Under the pieces are notes generated by a model. The model was not told the origin of the DNA. It searched no databases and saw only the letters and a program-made list of their open reading frames with translations. Made by a program: the position numbers and the translations under genes. This document shows, one piece after another, positions 10,851 to 25,255 of a stretch of 64,000 nt of DNA (position 1 is its first letter; every line of letters begins with the position of its first letter). Origin of the DNA: Selaginella tamariscina (lineage: Eukaryota; Streptophyta; Lycopodiopsida; Selaginellales; Selaginellaceae); assembly GCA_003024785.1 (NCBI GenBank), contig PUQB01000170.1, positions 310,545 to 374,544 of the forward strand. Direction: 5' to 3'.

Positions 10851-13030
10851 ATCTTCCCGAAGGTTTAGAAAATCAAATAAAAGAAATGATATGAATTTTG
10901 AGTTTTTTTCAATTGTTTTTCTCTATGAGATGATTGAGGGAATATAAGCTATTTGATTGTGTATATATGTCAATAATGATGAAGATATAATTTAACAGAG
11001 AGAAGAGAGGCAAAAGCTGTGTGCTTGAGAGACTCTACCTATAAGTAACATTATATTTGACTATTTATTTAATTATTTCTTTTTCTGGTGGGGTTAGAGG
11101 GTAGACTAGTTCTTATATGTAATATACATATATAAAAAAAGTATATACTTGTAATGAAATAAAATGTAAAGGCAAACTTTGTTCACTTTTGTTTTTATTA
11201 TAGAGAAGGAGCCAAACAATCATTCTTGAAAAGCCAGTAACGTCAAGTGCATATATTCTGCCAATATAGTGGTTTTAATTAATTAATTAACTAATTAAAA
11301 TCTTATCTTTCACACTACAGCAATCATTGATTGGAACTTAATTCATGGTGGTTTCTATAATTTAAATTTTTTACAATACCTTAATCTTCTCGCTACGCAC
11401 ATACGAGCTGCACCGGCAGCTGGCCCCGCTGGTTCTGGAAGGACTTACATTATTTTAATTTTTTAAATAGTTCAATATTAAATATCACTTATGTAGATGT
11501 AACTTGTTTAGTGAATAACAAACATTCTCACATTAAAATAATTACTTAAACTTAATATGTTTAAATTATTAATGCAAAAAAATGTTCACGTTGTTAAATC
11601 CTTCGGTTTCGTTCACTTGCGTGCATATTTCCACGCCGCGAATACAGCAGCCGTCGTTGTGTAAGAAATAAGACTCTTTTTTTTTGCTTGTTCGGGTCAA
11701 TATATTCCCTTCCTTTTCACATTATAACAATACATTCAAATTGTATTAATTATAAATATTTACATAGTTTTATTAATCTTAATATTTATCAATATATAAA
11801 AATAGAATTATTAAAAATAAAATAAAAATAAAATGTCTTTATTACATGCCGGACAAAACTGCCTGTTACCAACCAGAAATGTGGAGATCTCCTATTCGAT
11901 CCAATCCACTTCATGTTATGTAAAACCACTTTCGTATACAATGTATCTACACAAAGTCTATTTGTATGTATTCCATGAATACGACCACGTCTTAAATACA
12001 CCATCATGCATGTATATGTTGACTACTAGAAGATACACATATATATATATTTTAAAAATATTTAATTATTTTAAGCGTTATATAATATTATATGAAAGAA
12101 AGATTAAGATGATTCACCACACGGAGTGTTTGACGTGGTTTTTATCGTATAAATAAGCACGTTCATAATTGAATATAATTTTTTTAATGAGCAGCAGTTT
12201 GACACATCGTTTAGTTTGGTTCACACATGACATGGGTATTTTTGGCTTAAATAAATTAATATATTAATCAAATCCCAACATTTTTGGAACCTTCATAGTG
12301 GTCCACTTGTGAAATGTGAATCTGTTTTGTCCGAGGAGCGTTAGCGAATTTGGACACGGGTCCTTAATCTTTGTGCGTGCGTATAAAAAATAATTACATT
12401 GTGTGTGTGTGTGTGTGCGCGTGTGCGTGTCCGTTCGCGTGGGAGAGAGAGGGATGTAGCATACAAGTATTTATACTGTAATTTAGGGTTAGGGTTTAAA
12501 CGCCCTCATTCTTATAGACGGCTTCACGTACAAAAGATCGTATGCAAGTGTATATACGTATAAGTATACGTATGGATTACACGAAAACGGACACGCGTGA
12601 GAATCTGGCCACGTGATGGATAATATTTTTGATTTTAGAAAATACCATGCTACTTCGGGACATGCAATTAGTTGATCCTCCAACTTGATCACATCCCTAT
12701 CATGATTGTATTCAAAGTCTGGATCTCTTTATAAGAAATGCTGATGTAAGCTTGTAGTATGTCATGGGAATCGGCTTATTCTAGTTTAAAAACAATTAAC
12801 CTAGTATATAACATGATACTTATCTCCTAGCACTATATTTATTCATATTACCGTATAATGCCATTATCACTTAAAATATATTATATACACTTTTTTTTAC
12901 CTTTTTCTATATATAATTTGTATAGTACTAAACCTTAAACCCTGCTCTTTACTCTTTGTGCTAGGGTTTTGGTCCAACTATGAACTGTAGTCCCCATGGA
13001 TGTATGCATATGCACCCAGATGTGCTGTTG
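10851..13030. other. intergenic, no gene seen
   Basis: AT-rich sequence upstream of the NAC gene with short TG/CA tracts (12400-12430) and a telomere-like TTTAGGGTTAGGGTTT at 12483-12498. Open frames here are short, cross simple repeats and show no domain. Confidence 0.6.
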
Positions 13031-13032
13031 AA

Positions 13033-13372
13033 CGTTGATACATTTTATGAATTCATACACCCATATGCGCATGCATGTATGTTTATGCATTGGTGTGTGC
13101 ATAATATGTTGATACACTTTGCGTTCATACACCCATATGCGCATGCATGTACATATATGCATGTCCTTGCTAAATGCTGATACATTTTATGTATTCATAC
13201 ACCCATATGCGCGTGCATGAATGTACATGCATGGCTTTGGTGAACGTTGATCCAATTTATGTATCTATACAACTATATATGCGCCTGCATGTATGTATGT
13301 GATGGCTCTCGTAAATGGAACCCTATATTGTTGAATGTTGATACATTCTATGTATTCATACACCCATATATA
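13033..13372 (+). repeat. 70-bp-class minisatellite
   Basis: Five imperfect copies of a unit with GTTGATACATTTTATGTATT followed by CATACACCCATATGCGCATG start near 13035, 13109, 13177, 13247 and 13339, so the period varies from about 68 to 92 bp. Apparent proteins here are repeat translations. Confidence 0.85.
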
Positions 13373-13755
13373 TACATTTTGTATACGTATATGCCGAGAT
13401 GTGTGTATGTACAACATTGATATATCTGACCATGATTGTCTTTTATGGAGTCTTCAAACTCAAGACATTATGTATTTAATGCTTATATCCCCACCATAGC
13501 TTCTAATGGTTTTTGAATTTCACACGTACTATGTGAGGTATTTTATCATACGTATAATGTAGTGTGCAACAAGTAGCTATCCATGACACTGAATTCAAAG
13601 ATCCGCAAGCCAGCTACAGGATTGCAGTGCATATTCTTTACATATATATATGTGGCGCGGCTACAAGCCACAGATCACATGGTATGAAATTTTCATTTAT
13701 TTTTTCTTATATAATAATAATTTAATAAATAAAAAAATAATAGTTTTTTCCTAGG

Positions 13756-13864
13756 GGATAACTCTCAAGCTTTTGACACTGTCATCAAAGATGCTACTTC
13801 TGACTTAGTTGATTGTCCTGGATGGGAAAATCAAGTCAAAACTCGCTTTGCACATGCTTTATGA
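13756..13864 (+). pseudogene. orphan exon-like fragment
   Basis: After an acceptor-like TTTTTCCTAG the plus strand reads DNSQAFDTVIKDATSDLVD then CPGWENQVKTRFAHAL and a stop. Codon usage is gene-like and unlike the surrounding microsatellites. A possible upstream exon lies near 13573-13635 (VAIHDTEFKDPQASYRIAV). I do not recognise the family. It may be a terminal exon of a small gene or a captured fragment. Confidence 0.3.
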
Positions 13865-14119
13865 AAGCTATATATATATATATATTTGCATACTTTGAGA
13901 ACATTTGACAAAAGTGATCTAGTGGTGGGAATCTTGTGACTTTGGACCTTAATGAGATCACAGAACATTTTCTATGCAGTTTCGATGGAAACTCATATAT
14001 ATGTATATAGGATCATGATAGCATTCCGCACGCTATATTGTACTTATACACATGTTGTAATCTTACAAAAGTCTATAAAGAATTTACATCTGGTCCGAGT
14101 TACATCGATTTCAAGCGTG

Positions 14120-15130
14120 ACTTGTTCTCTCTCTCTATACATCAGTTCCGTGCTTCCTCTTCTTTGTCTACCATGTACAAGCATGCGTTTGGTTTTGTTT
14201 GTTCTGAGCGTCACACACACACGCCTGCTTACGCACTTACACACACGCACTGCATATATGCACAAGAACAAGCAATCTTCACCGTTAGAACTTATACACG
14301 TGTATATATGTAGGTCTTACTCCTCTTTATACCAAGTACAGGCATGCGTTTTGTTTTGTCTATTCCGGACACGCGCACACACACGCGCACACCCACAGAC
14401 ACCAACAAAGGGGTTGTTTTCTAATCAGTTCAAGATAGTTATCGCCGTCAGATTCCAGCCGTCCACTCCTTGTATAACAGTGGTTTCCTAAACAGCATAC
14501 AAGAAAGTGCATTGCCGTCAGATCTGAGAGGTACAATCTTGACCGCTACATCGTAGTCCATTACCGTAAGATTTAGGTGGTGAAATCGCAACCGTTAAAA
14601 CTAGGTTACATGCAGATACGTCGAGTATTGCCGTGTTTGACAAAATGCATGGCTTACGTTCAAATCTAAGAAATACCTTAATGAATTTTTGGAATTTAGT
14701 TTTTGTCATACAATATGGAGAGTTTTAGTGGTAAGTGGAAACTCCAAGTCAATATAGAAGTATATGCGCATACATATATGTATATATTCCTCAGTTAATT
14801 TTGTCGGTGTAAAACAATACCACTAACTGTATTGTGCAGTTTGTGTCCGTAAGAACTTTGTGTGTGTGTGTGTATGTGTGTGTGTGTGTGTGAGAGAGAG
14901 AACTGAACAACAGTTGAAACTAATCAAGTGTAGAGTTTCTATGTTAAGTGGGAGGGAAACCTTAAGTCAATATAGAAGTTCATGCGTGCGTGCGTGTGTG
15001 TGTGCAGCGCATGTTCAATTGACAAATATACATTTGTCACAAAGAATCTGAAATTTGGTTGGTGATCTTGTTTTAAGTGAATTCCAGTCAAATATAGAAA
15101 TACACGCGTGTGTGTGTGTGCGTGCGCGTG
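14120..15130. repeat. cluster of short direct repeats and TG tracts
   Basis: CATGCGTTT(T)GTTTTGT with flanking CA tracts occurs near 14185 and 14342. TGCCGTCAGAT-like motifs occur near 14443, 14514 and, as ACCGTAAGAT, 14562. A block reading AAGTGG...AA(A/C)CT..AAGTCAATATAGAAGT occurs near 14731, 14943 and, diverged, 15069, each followed by GCG/TG-rich DNA. No coding evidence. Confidence 0.6.
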
Positions 15131-15535
15131 CTTTAATCAGTCGTGTGTGTGAGTATAAAGGTGAAGGCTTATGTAATGCATGACATCATCGGACGTACGT
15201 ATACATGACGTAATATGGTTAACATGTCTTTGTCTAGGTTGGTATATAATATACGTATCTTAACACACACATTTGCAAACTATATAGGTGTGGGCGTGCG
15301 TGTGGAGAGAGAGATGGCACACACTCTTGCTGTGTGTGCGTGTATGTGTTGCTTTCCTTAAAAATATGGTAATTAGTATGTGTGGAAAAACTTTATAATA
15401 TCCACATGAGCATACGAACTTTAAACGCACACGCGTATGTGTGTGTGCGACGTAGAAGACAATAAAATACACGCATATCATTAAACTAACTCATTAATTA
15501 GGTGTTAAAAAAAATTACCAAACTAAAAGCATGTG

Positions 15536-18401
15536 TCAATGAACGACTTGACCTTGAAGCCCCGTTGGAACTCCATTTGTGGCCTTCGCATTCTCCACAC
15601 TCCTTGTCACGTTCCATATATTCTCCTACAATACACATGAGCTTATGTGTGTGCGTGCGTGTGAAGATTGTGAGTAAAATGCCAGTAGATATTTCTCATG
15701 AATGTATGTAGTATATATGAATGTAATGAACTATATATATATGATTCTTACAATATATATGATATATAGGAAATTTTGTTACTTAAACAACATACCTTCC
15801 AGACCCCAAGCTTTGCCCGCAGTTCTCTCCACTGCGCTGGCCCAAACACCCTCTCGGTACAGCGACTGCAGAAAATTTAGCATAATTAAGAATTCTCGTA
15901 ATGCATAATGATCACATATTATAGCAAATAGTCTGCACACTAACAGAAACACACGAGATTAATATTAATCTATATCAATGTCAGCTAATGGTACTTACAA
16001 GGAAACGATAACTACCATACAGTCACATGTACATATGTGTGAGATTAATCTTTTAAGAGAATATTTTTTGTATAATCGCATATGTTATCATATTATACCT
16101 GATAATTACGTGCTGATGCATCTGATCTATTTTCGCATCCAGCATTTTGGATGCAATGCCTTTGACAATCCAGTATTCGACCTCATCATCTCCAACCTGT
16201 ACATACATAATAAATACATACACATATACTGACACAGACACAAACACAAACACACTTATATCCTTATATATAATATAATACGCAACCTACCTTTAATGCA
16301 TCTTTGATCGTTGCATAAGGAATTTCTCGTGAAGCGTTTGACGCGAGGCCAGCCAATGACATGAGCCGCATCTTGGTGACGCATTCCTCATGTACGAGTT
16401 CTGTAATAACATAGCAGTGAGAGAGAGAGAGAGAAAGAGAGAACCTTATATGAATATACATGCTGTCATACATATGACAATCGTATGTAAGATAGTGCAT
16501 ACAATAAATTCCTACCATAGTTCTTCAGAAGACTGGAGTTTGCAGCCTCGAACTCCAGATATGCATCGAGTCGGGATGTCAGGAATATTTCTAATAGTTT
16601 GTAAACAGGAGCGTACTTAGCATCCTTCTCAAGCTGTTTAACGGCCGGCGTGTCCAATAAATCGCACTGCAATTCAACATATACATTAGACATAGTGCTA
16701 GGATGCAAGGATATCATGAACGCTAGACTAGGCATTGAAACTATGCAACATACCGAGGATATTCAGATACTTACGTGAAACATGTCTGGTGCTTTCACGA
16801 ACTCTATTATGGCCCTTACAGCCCTTCTTTTGCTTCTGCAAGTGTCTGTGCGTCCTCACCCGAAAATGTTGCCAGATACTTAAGCAGAAAGTTGAACGAA
16901 TCCTTTGCAGAACTGCAAAAATTAACACGACAGTCATGAGAAAAAGTTTACTCTATCTACTTCGAATATTATGAAAACATTATATGTGTCCGTACGGATA
17001 AAATAGTTATGTTAAGTAGCGCCATTACTATCATGTAAGAAATATGTAAGCATAACATATAATCAAGGTCTAACCTGTATCGAATGATAGTGGTTACTTT
17101 ATTACCTCTTTGCTTCCTTTAAAATGTTGGTGATAGAGAGGTACAACTTCCGCTTTTCGGCCTTCCCAATATTCCACTCTTTAACAAAAGAGTCCATCCT
17201 CTTAAAAGACGGGAGAACCAGTTCAGTAACTTTGCCATTAACTGCGTAATCGATGGCTCTTTTATATGTAAGAAACCTCCCATAAGGAATGTCCAGCGCG
17301 TTGTACAGATTGAAAAGGCTGCACAATACAACCAGCAATACGAATATAGGGCGTCCGTGGGTGCGTATTATTAATTGTATCTATCTTTATATCCACATGC
17401 TTACATTCTTAGACGAAGTGCTGGTTTGTCGGTTGCATTTGCTACAACTTTTGATGCAATTTGGTCGGCCATTGCGAGAGCCTCATCCGGGCTAGGAGCC
17501 TTCGAGACAAGATTCGTTATCACGGTGAAAACGGTCTCAGAATCTGCTCAAAACAAATATAAATATTGAGTAATTGAAATTACCAAGCGTCACAGGTTTG
17601 TTTTTTAATACTGATTAGTCTCTTGCACACCTATATATGTATATACATTGACTAGTTACACTCCGCAAACCTTTCTCTGGAGCATTGCTGAGGACCAAAT
17701 CTGCTGAAGTCAGCAATAGAGAAACGAGCTCAGACCAACGTTCCTCAACAACCAGGCCTCCAGCTTCATCACAAATGCGAATTACTTCAGCCTCTGCAAC
17801 CTGTCAACATATACACGTTTGACAATAGAAAAATACTGATCTATATATATACTGTCAGTTTCGTAAAAATAATAGCATATGATCTTATATAATATACATA
17901 TTTTAAGATAATGCTGCTGTACACCTCACACAGCTGAATTTATACACTTGTTAGTATTTATGATTGACGATTATACACATTAATTATTGTGTTTTAGCTG
18001 CAGATAATACATAATGACTGTTTAGTATATTATAGCCCCACTGAATTCAGACAAAGTTAGCTGCATTATACTCTTTACAGAGATGGGCATTACTCTGCAT
18101 ACTTATTATTTAATATATACATATATATCGTGTTTTACGTAATATATGATAAGTATTTCGTACAACCAAACAGCAGACAGTTAATTAATTTAACGACTTT
18201 ACTAAATGGGTTAATGCATTTCGAATTAGAATATATAATTTAGTGTTTGTCATGTAATCAAATTATAATTGATATTAAAGATTAAGTATTTAGCTACAAG
18301 AGACTTACATCAGCGCCTGCCTTCGCCCATGCAACCTGCGCAGTGAAGCGTGCTATAGCGAGAACTGGATCTTCCTCCCCGGTTTCCACAAGCGTCGACA
18401 T
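15536..18401 (-). CDS. EIF3M: Eukaryotic translation initiation factor 3 subunit M
   Basis: eIF3m is a PCI-domain subunit of the cytosolic eIF3 complex that helps load mRNA onto the 40S ribosome. Ten exons: 18309-18401, 17671-17800, 17405-17546, 17106-17318, 16775-16912, 16516-16666, 16291-16400, 16099-16196, 15796-15865, 15536-15625, all with GT-AG borders. The protein tracks plant eIF3m end to end: EEDPVLAIARFTAQVAWA near the start, LFNLYNALDIPYGRF, AVNGKVTELVLPSFKRMDSF, QCDLLD-type PCI entry, KYAPVYKLLEIFLTSRLDAY, and a C-terminal FGPAQWRELRAKLGVWKENI. All phases agree except exon 5, where one G is missing near 16818-16823 (GAAGGGCTG); with it the total phase closes exactly. That single break is more likely a sequence error than decay. 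Confidence 0.95.
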
Positions 18402-18419
18402 TGCGGCGATGAACAGAAC

Positions 18420-18440
18420 AAGGGTTAGGGCTTAGGGTAA
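18420..18440 (+). promoter_or_regulatory. telo-box-like element upstream of eIF3m
   Basis: AAGGGTTAGGGCTTAGGGT lies about 20-40 bp upstream of the eIF3m start codon (AACCCT-type telo-boxes on the coding strand). Telo-boxes are typical of promoters of plant translation genes. Function here is inferred from motif and position. Confidence 0.55.
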
Positions 18441-19094
18441 AATGAGAGAATATACCAGCATATCTGCCACCGTATGATCGAAAGCTGACGTGGGATCACG
18501 AGAGGCGTTTGATGCGTGCCCGTCAACACCATCAAGTGTTGACGTGGATAAAGATAAGCCGCCGGATCTTGAGAATCAATGGTGGTTGACGGGCCGGCAT
18601 TTCATGGGGAAGGAAGAAGAGAAGCAGCAGAGACTTTAGGGAAGGGGAAGGATACATTTCTCTGGTCATTTGTTTTGTTCTTCTTTGCGGCGGCGCCAGG
18701 GTTTGTGCGTGCGGAGGAGGAGGATGCACCTTGAGCACGGTGCTATGGCGCTCGTCCGCGCCATGGCTAGGGCATGATGGAGGTATGGCTATGGCGAAAA
18801 TCTCGTAGGGTATAGAAGTCTATATCGCGGTATAGAGTTCGCTGCGAAGCGTGACTGCCGCTTGTCGCAGGTAAGGGAAATTCTAAGAAATCCATCTTCA
18901 AGAACTCGGCGGTAGAAGAATAGAAATCTGGAGCCATCTCTAGGTCTAAGCACGGCTACTCTGCCGATTGAGGCAAGTGGCGACTGGGCAGGCACGAGTA
19001 ATAGCGTAAATAGCCGAATGGGTAGTACAGAGGAGCCGGAGCGCAAAGAAGACATCTCAATAACGCTCTTTCTCCCCCTCTGAAGAAGCAAGCG

Positions 19095-22000
19095 ATGGTC
19101 CCCGGTGCTGAGGATAAGAAGGTCAGTTTTTGGGTCCCTAATTCTGCGTCATAACAGTTTATGGTTCTGTTACAGTTGGATCCTGTAATGTTACACTATC
19201 AGAATCAGAAGCTGGTTCAACAGCTAGAGGTTCTCAAAACTGAGATTCACTCTTCCGAGGAGAAGTACAATAAGCTCAAGGCCAAACAAGTGTGTTTTGA
19301 TGATTATGTTATTACTGTTGACAGAGCCTTGAAGGAGGTTAGTTTCGTTAAAATAAATCAATTAATGAAAGAACCCATGTGTTAGAGTTTCTTTAGATAA
19401 CGTGTTAAAAGTAAATACATATACCCATGTAACAGATTGCAGGCCTAAACTAATGGATCGTTTTTTAACAGTTAGGAGACGACTTGGAATTGCTAGCTCT
19501 CCGTGCACATCCCCAAAGCGCTAAAGTTGTTGAGTCGACGGAAACAACAGCGACAGTGGTGGAGAATGGTGGTATGACTACTTTGTAGCTTTTCTTTTTC
19601 TATTCTAAGCTTATCTATGTAGATAAGCCGAGTCCACCACAGGAGACGTTTTTACACCGGCTTGTGAATGGCTGTAATTCGGAAGGTAGTACTCTTGACG
19701 ATGCTCTGGCGAGCAGGAGGGCGTCTACCGTGAAAACGATGACTCTCGTTGTTCAAGCTATAGATATTGAACGTGCCAGGAATGATGAGCTTTGTGCCGT
19801 TCTCAAGAATCAAGTATCTCAAGATGGTCTGTTCATATATAACTGTATATGTTTCATATTCATTGCACATATATACACCTTACGATTGATTAATTTTGCA
19901 GAGTCCGGTCAAGTGTTGACAAAAATGGTGGATGACATGAGAGCAGAATTGCATAGTTTGAGATCTGGTATGGATGCACTTCATTTGAAGCACAAAGAGA
20001 TCACGGCGCAAATGAGAGCATTGGAAGATTGTCGTTTCAAGGATCAAGCAGAAATTGCAAGGCTGAGCGGTAAGTCTTTTCATATTATAAGTTTACACAT
20101 GTAAATTAACATACATGTTATGCTTTACATATTTATACCGGTATAGTGGTTATATTCACGGATGTGTTAGTGGCTGTGTTATTAACTAGGTTTAATAATA
20201 TGTCTACATAGTAATGTTGCTATGTGCAATATATGTTATACATTCCTATATATAACCTTGCAGGTGAATTGGAGGAAACGATATCGGAGCTGGATTCCGC
20301 AAGGCGTAAGGTCGCACAGCTTAAGAACCAAAAGGATGGCCTTATAGGACCATCGGCGCCTGTTGCAGTTGTTTCTGCCTCAAAGGAGCAAGGTGATAAA
20401 GGCTGTTCAAAGTCTTCTAAAGAGTTTAAAGAACTGGAAGACTTTGAAGGAGGCCAAGGTACCTAGTGTGTGCTCTAGTGTACTCATAGCTTTTTTGAAG
20501 CCGACTGTAACTATATGTTCACGTGCATGATACAGAACCGCATTACTTATTTGTATCTAGACATAGAAAAGAAAACCTCTAATTTAAGAATGCACATTCG
20601 TATTAGTCATTGATCTTTACTGCGTTGCAGATGCTCGCTGACAGTAGGCTTGAGGAGCTTCAAGTCGCGGTGGAAGCAAAAATAAGTCTTTCAGAACAGC
20701 TACAGCGTTTGCAGGTTGGTGTTCGTATATGGATACTTTTACATTATGTGTGTTATGGTCGTTATTTGTATATGGTTTTAACATATTATAATTACGCTGA
20801 TATGTCATAAGCTGCTATATATGGTCATACATTATGAGATTCATAATACGAGATGCATAATATATACATACGTGTACACAAATTACGTATATGTAATAGC
20901 AATTTTCAGAGGAAAAGGTTGAAGAGCAAAAGATAGTGACATCAAGACCTTATCTACTTCTCCAAGATCAAGTAAAGTTCTTAAAAGCGGAAATAGACAG
21001 GTGTCAAGTGAACGTGGAACGTTTCCAGGTGAGTTGATTTTGCCATTATGCTTAAGTTTCAGATAAAACTTACGACATAATTATGTATAGGGAAAATCAG
21101 CAGTCTACCACTTTCGGTTGAAAGTGCATCATATATCTGCGCACGGTGTATATGCATGTGTGTCTATATGTATGTACTCATGTATCTATTGCAAGGGCAC
21201 GGAAACAATATCTAGTTTCTTTGAATGTATTGATTACAGTCCTATCGGTACGGTTCGTACATACTTTGCTTGATATTCATTTAATATTGCATAAGCATTG
21301 TAGCTACGCATAAAGACTGATCACGAAATCGCCACCCAGATTAGTATTCAAATCATATGCACGTTTCCTCACGTTTTTCCGCTTTCAACATAAGCAGTAG
21401 TGCATGCATAGGTCTATGCTGTATGTATGTACCTTTACATATGCTGTCAATATGTTGTAGTACGTTCATATGTTCTATATTTATGTCTCTATACACATCA
21501 TGTGTACATGCATCTTTATGTGTGTAGTGGTAGATTGCTAATTTTCCCAAATATGTAATTACTATACATACTTATCCATATTTACAGAATTCTGCTGTAG
21601 GCCGAGCGTGATAATGCATTAAGGCACGGGAAAGAGGTGAGCCTTAAGGCAGAGGCTGGAGAGATTGCCAAGAGGGCGGCTGCTGTTGCGGAAGCTAGAA
21701 TAACTGAGCTCGAGACTAAGCTCCAGGAAGTACTGCTGACCGTGATGCATTGCAGTTTAGATTAGAACAAGTCTCCCAATTATCAGGTTCGCTAATGCAT
21801 ACGGAAAAAGATGTGTAAAATTTGTTATTTCAATACGTGTGTCTTGTGTGTGTTCTGCTTTATCACCTGAGTTGGTTGCTGTCTGTGCTGTTTCTTCTTG
21901 TTGAAACTTAATTACGTCTAATGTATGCAGGGAGGCAAGATACAGTTGCGGAGCTTAAGCAGATGATAAGCACATTGAACAAGGAAATAAGTATGATGCA

Positions 22001-25000
22001 GGACCAGCTTAACCACTCTAAAGGCCGCTCAGCAAGTCTGCTGTCTGAAGGCAGACGTCCACGCCTATAAAGAGGCTCTTGAAAGAAAGGTATTGTATAA
22101 TATGCGTGCGTCTGTGTATATGAGTATGTATACATTCCTAAATAAAATTTAACTTTACTTTGACAGATAGCTGAAAAACAAGAGCCTTTCAAAGAAGGTT
22201 GCAAACCAAGCTATTGACGTGGATAATCTGAAACAAGAGGTGAATATATAGCAAAATATTAGTAATAGTGTAGTATTTCTTAAATTTTTAGATGCTAGTT
22301 GTACTGTATATTTCAGATGTATATTCTAATGCTGTTTATTCTAGATTAAGACGCTGAAAGAAAGTGAGCAAGAGCTTAAACTTATACTTGACATGTATGG
22401 AAAAGAAAGCGTTGAAACGAGGTGAGTATATATGTAATTTGCACTAAGTTTACATACAGACGGTACAGATTAATATCTATCTATACATTATATATTTGTT
22501 TATTCATCTATATCAAACACACACACACACACACACACACAGAGAAGTCAGCATGAAATATAATGTTTTTATGCTCGTTTCAGGGACGTGCAGGAGTTAC
22601 AGCAGTCAGAATGTAGAGCTCGGGCACAAGTTCAACGTTTGAAAGAAGCTCTAGACGAACACGGTCTTGAGTTACGTGTGAAGGCTGCAAAATGAGGCTG
22701 AAGCCGCGTGCCAGCAAAGGCTTGCGGCTGCTGAAGCCGAAATTGCCGATCTAAGACAACGTCTGGACGAATATAACAGGTACATATAGACACAAGTCAT
22801 ATCTTACGACATAATACATCTCTGGGTTGTATTCACACTAAGAGACGTACTTAGGATAACCATATGCACGATTTCATGAATAATAAAATGCACACATATA
22901 TGGATGCTAAAGTACCTATGTAGGGATAAAATGGAGTTGTTAGAGACTATCAAGGTAAAGAATGAGGAGGTGAGGCATATATTGCGGAGATTGAGGTATG
23001 TATCTCATAATATAAGCTCCATGTTAAATTTAAGTTTGTAATCTTTTAACTAGCTTTTAAATTTAAAACGGTACATGTATATTTACTATGGTACTAGTAA
23101 TTTTACATTCATACTACATAATATATTTACTATGACTGCTGGTATTTTTGTGCTTGTGTTCCAGACTATTGGTCAAGCCTACGAGGAGATGCAAACCAAA
23201 ATCGAGACTGTTGCATCTAATCTCCGAAAGAGACGATTTTAATACGAAAGTGAGTTATCTATCTATCTATCTATATATTTGTCTGTTTACAATATAAGTG
23301 TACATATGTACACCAACAACGATTGACGTGTGAATTTGTTACAGCTTGTGGCGGAAAACCTGAAAGCGAAGCAAGCGAATACGTCCCTCGTTGGAGAGGT
23401 GCAGTTGTACTCCACGAAAATGCAACATGCAAATTCGCTGCGGACGTGCAAAAACAAAGATGCACCCGTTTGGAGGAGCAGGTGTGTATAAGAAGGATTA
23501 ATACATATACGTATTTCTAGATGAGAGGCAAATGATTGATATGGAATAGAACACAGTCGTATGGGTTGTTTGTCTTGGATAAGGCACATGTCGCTAATAA
23601 ACTATTTTAATATGTCAGATCAGGACGCATCTAGAGCAACTGAGCAGGGCAGCTGAAGGTAAGTGTATTATTTGTTTAACTACACTACTTAATTTACTTT
23701 ATCTTCATATTTCTAACAGTAGCTTTGCATACCTTCATATCTCTAACAGTAGCTTTGCATACCTTCATATTTATCCATTTGCTATACAAGAATGCAATAT
23801 GTTAACTATGATGAATGCTGTTTACAGAGGCGAGACAACATGCGTCAGCATTGGAAGCTGCTAAGCGAAGAGCTGCAGAAGGCGAAAGGGATGCTCTTTC
23901 ATTGAAGTCTGCTCTTGAGGCCTCTGATAAGGAATTCCAGGAGCGCCTTAAGAAAGCTGGAGAGGCTCAATTAGCTCTAGAGAAGGAGAAGTAAGTCAAT
24001 ATTTATGATATGTATCGACTAGTAGAAAATCTACATATGCATGTGACTTATTTAAAGAACAAAATATATCGTAATTTTAAGGGTATCGTGGATATAACCC
24101 TCGCTATTTTAGTTTTCTTGTTAGATGTATGTATATACACACGGCGATAATCATTATTTATGCAGATAATTGAATTGTCATTATGTATTATAGGTTTGAG
24201 AAAAGGAGGCTTGAAGAGGAGGTAACAGTTACTCGGAACAAGCTTGCTCGGAATGGCGGGTCACAGGAGGTGGAGAAGTTGCAGGAAGAAGTTAAGAGAT
24301 ACAGGACTCTCCTAAGGTGTGGAGTTTGCCATGACCGCCAGAAAGAGGTAACGTAAATTCACTGTAGGATTCTCCTATTATAGTGCACACACATATATGG
24401 AGTGTGCGTGTATAATCTTATGCTGCATATATACATTTCAACAGTATGTTACATTCACTATAGAATATGGGCATAGTAGTGTAAAGCAAGTCGCACAAAA
24501 AAGTATATAATTGAGGTTTCATAGTTTGTCTGCCATTTCCTTCAGTTTTTAATATAATATGTTGTTATTACGTACATACGATGAGCCTGAAGCCGTATGG
24601 GTTATATATTTGTAACACCTATACGTTGACGCAATTAGTGTAATATAGGAAATCAATACATCTTAGTGTAATATATTAGCTTAATATGTGGATATATAAT
24701 TTACGTAAAGCTTGCAATACAACTGTAACGCAATAGTATTATGCAAAAAATCATATGTATATATACACACGTTAACAGATGCATCCGCATAGTAATGTTC
24801 GTTATGTATGTGTGCTTTGTCCGCGTATACATAGCAAAACAAGGACATGTGATGCATGTATGCATATGTGTGTGGTTTATATATGTATGTATTACTAACT
24901 TAAGGGATTCCCACAACTATGAAGATACATATATATCATATATATTTGTACATAGAGTGAGAATGGTGTGTGCACTTGTGTATCTTTATAGTTTTTTGTA

Positions 25001-25255
25001 AAACGTATACAGAATATAGGGTGTGTGCGTGTGGATACACATACTTACATGCATCTACATACATCTATGTATACATACGTATACGTACACATAATATTCA
25101 TTAACATTATGATTTTACAGGTGGCAATTGCGAAATGCTTTCACCTATTCTGTAGCCCATGCATACAGAAGAATTTAGAGACACGGCACAGGAAATGCCC
25201 GGCTTGTGGGTTAGGGTTTGGGCAGAGTGACGTGCGGCGGCCGGTCTACATATGA
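19095..25255 (+). CDS. HUB: HUB/BRE1-type E3 ligase for histone H2B monoubiquitination
   Basis: A long coiled-coil protein ending in a C3HC4 RING, matching plant HUB1/HUB2 throughout. It would monoubiquitinate H2B in nuclear chromatin with a UBC1/2-type E2. Twenty exons: 19095-19121, 19176-19337, 19472-19571, 19623-19826, 19902-20069, 20264-20458, 20631-20714, 20910-21028, 21601-21786, 21931-22089, 22167-22239, 22345-22421, 22584-22779, 22924-22995, 23165-23249, 23345-23481, 23619-23658, 23828-23990, 24194-24347, 25121-25255. Hallmarks: LHYQNQKLVQQLE at the N-terminus, QELKLILDMY, TIGQAYEEMQT, then RING CGVCHDRQKE and CFHLFCSPCIQ...HRKCPACG, ending VYI. At least eight exons (6, 9, 10, 11, 13, 14, 15, 16) contain one single-base indel with conserved sequence in both frames. 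If these are real the gene is dead; sequence error is likelier. Its 3' end is duplicated downstream. Confidence 0.9.
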
